This document shows, in pieces, positions 62,534-64,000 of a stretch of 64,000 nucleotides of DNA. How positions within the stretch are numbered: the first letter of the stretch is position 1; every line of letters starts with the position of its first letter. The notes under the pieces are model-generated. The model did not search any database, was not told where the DNA came from, and saw nothing but the letters and a program-made list of their open reading frames with translations. Source of the stretch: Setaria digitata (lineage: Eukaryota; Nematoda; Chromadorea; Rhabditida; Setariidae); NCBI GenBank assembly GCA_003640385.1, contig RCAB01000304.1:1-64000 (forward strand), read 5' to 3'. The translations under genes and the position numbers were made by a program.

Positions 62534-63614
62534 TCAATAATCAACTGTCCATACTTCACTATTCCATTTACAACGCACTATTCTTCTACCGTATTTCTTG
62601 AGCATCTCTTCGGCTATATGTATATATTCCTTTTCACACTGTTGTCGATCTTTCCCTAAACATTTTGATAGTTTAATAGTGAAAGTTCTTAAGTTTTTAC
62701 TATCGCTCATATTTCTTGAACGATGGCATAACTTCGAACTGTTACGTTCCTTTTTACATGCTGATGCTTCTGACAAGTATTCGTGTGACTTGTCAAATGA
62801 ATTGGTGAGCGAAATCTTTCTGCGAAGCAGAATTTTTTTCTATATAAAGTGTCCAAAATTTACATCAGGTCGGTTTCATCTCAGAATTTTTGGTGAAATA
62901 TTTTATAGATATTATCTTTATTTGGAGTGATTGATGTATTCGGTGACATCTAAGAAGTTAACCTTTATTCTTAACCCAAGCATTATACTTGCACAAATTC
63001 CATTGGTCAGTGTCGGGTGGCTTGGCTGAAAAGCAGATAGTGTCAAATCAATCCTGTCGTAGCATTTTACACAGTATTGGAAAGAATGGTTTGGATGAAA
63101 CTGATCCGTTAGTGAAGGATATTAAAGTACTGTTACAACTTTTAACTCTGATTTCCTTTCATTCATTCAAAATTGTATTTTCTTCATGCTGACATTTGTA
63201 CAGGTCATGTTTCTCAAATAAAAATTTGAGATGTTTAGTTGTATATTGTACACATTGTAGATGGATTATCGTTGGAATATAAAGGGTCATCACGTGAGAC
63301 ATCCCGTCTTGAACAGCACTTATATATGGAAGGTGTGAGCAGCTTTTGTTGCAAGGTGTACAGTTTGCACTGTAATTACGCTTTCCCTCAAACGATTGTC
63401 TTGTTTGTGAGGAATGGTGTCAGTATGAACTTAATTAGGCGAATAATTATGGGAGTTGTTCTTGATATGAAGGTTCAAACGAACGATAGTCTTCACTCGA
63501 TGGTATATTTCCATGAATTGCTTGCTTGTAGAGGCCATACAGTTGTAATTTTTCGTCCTCATTAGGCTCATGATCTAAACGTCGCATTTCTTCAGCTGCT
63601 ATGTCGAAGTTCAT
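62534..63614 (-). CDS. Acyl-CoA-binding protein (ACBP), 3 exons, 100 aa
   Basis: ACBP binds medium- and long-chain acyl-CoA esters in the cytosol and buffers them for lipid metabolism. On the minus strand my exons are 63614-63497, 63025-62963 and 62655-62534. The introns are GT-AG with matching phases. The family core is clear: FDIAAEEMRRL in helix 1, LQLYGLYKQA (the ACBP signature) in helix 2, KYNAW in helix 3 and EKEYIHIAEEMLKKYG in helix 4. Ligand-contact residues expected for the family (the Tyr and Lys of YGLYKQA and the Tyr of helix 4) are present. Spacing between YKQA and KYNAW equals that of vertebrate ACBP. Oddities are Tyr in place of the first Trp of KWDAW, a Trp-Asn-Leu-Cys stretch in place of the usual FKGKA, and a 17-residue C-terminal extension beyond KKYG. 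The start codon lies 12 bases after an acceptor, suggesting trans-splicing. Confidence 0.9.
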
Positions 63615-63626
63615 TCCCCACCACTT

Positions 63627-63640
63627 CTGAAGCTTTGAAG
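63627..63640 (-). promoter_or_regulatory. Probable trans-splice acceptor of the ACBP gene
   Basis: On the minus strand a CAAAGCTTCAG acceptor ends at 63627, so the exon begins at 63626, 12 bases before the ATG at 63614. The longer in-frame reading upstream has no ATG, which supports the short start. Spliced-leader use is inferred. Confidence 0.45.
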
Positions 63641-64000
63641 AAAATGAATGAAATGAAGGTGCCAAAAATGCTTTTTTTTAAAGAATCTCTCCAGCGGGAT
63701 AATGGTATATGACATGTTTGGCATATTTTCTGATTGGAACTCCATTAAGGAGTAAGATATAAGTTGAACAGAGAAATATATGGAATAGGCTTCTAACTCT
63801 AACAAGGATAATCACATAAAGATAATGATCTTGCTACACAAGCAAACCCTTGATGTGACGAGAATTACGGAAGAAAACATTTCTTGGAAAAATTAAGAAT
63901 GTAGGGCAAGGAATATTTGCTAAGTGCGGAAAAGTAAAATATGGGAATGGAGGATTCCAGAATTATACCTGATCCTGTCAAATAATTCACACAGTTCACA
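63641..64000. other. Upstream region of the ACBP gene
   Basis: AT-rich sequence reaching the window edge. It presumably contains the ACBP promoter. No specific regulatory site or gene is recognised. Confidence 0.5.

Noticed and set aside
1..64000. Search by eye for Wolbachia-like inserts, CRISPR arrays, spliced-leader or 5S RNA genes
   Set aside because: No bacterial-type coding density, regular spacer array or spliced-leader core was seen. A proper search would need covariance models and BLAST.

Overview
The window looks like nuclear DNA from a nematode, most likely a filarial (onchocercid) worm. The DNA is very AT-rich. Genes are broken into many small exons with T-rich introns and TTTCAG-type acceptors. 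Several start codons sit a few bases after an acceptor that has no upstream coding exon, which suits spliced-leader trans-splicing. The reconstructed proteins resemble nematode orthologues. The genus call is inference; no species marker was found. Homology statements come from recognising family motifs, because no database search was possible.

Layout: 1-4.4 kb is mostly empty, with one plausible small membrane-protein ORF on the minus strand (3366-3653). At 4398-10277 (+) is a 13-exon pink-1 gene (PTEN-induced mitochondrial kinase) of 562 residues, with every exon joining in phase. Three of its 12 introns need GC-AG splicing. At 13887-20156 (+) is a 13-exon mucolipin/TRPML channel gene (cup-5 type) of 646 residues. 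From about 20.2 to 46.7 kb the sequence is gene-poor, pyrimidine-rich on the plus strand and full of short repeats. It holds a small GC-richer island at 27.9-28.6 kb with a 100-bp tandem duplication and two uncertain ORFs, and a possible exon with a perfect hairpin near 46.0 kb. At 46.7-51.6 kb (+) is a gene dominated by one 3-kb exon that encodes four WH2 actin-binding motifs of WIP/verprolin type in a proline-rich, disordered protein. From 51.6 to 57.8 kb there are only weak exon candidates and a striking degenerate TGTA/TG microsatellite field. At 57842-62447 (+) is a six-exon MADF-BESS gene of 329 residues. It faces, tail to tail and 86 bp apart, a three-exon acyl-CoA-binding protein gene on the minus strand (62534-63614).

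The genes do not form an obvious pathway. PINK1 acts in mitochondrial quality control, the mucolipin in lysosomal ion release, the WH2 protein probably in actin dynamics, the MADF protein probably in transcription, and the ACBP in acyl-CoA buffering. No operon, rRNA, tRNA, CRISPR array or intact transposon was recognised. Seven single N bases occur, and each is flanked by a near-identical direct duplication. They are best read as unmerged contig overlaps, so those duplications are probably assembly artefacts rather than biology.
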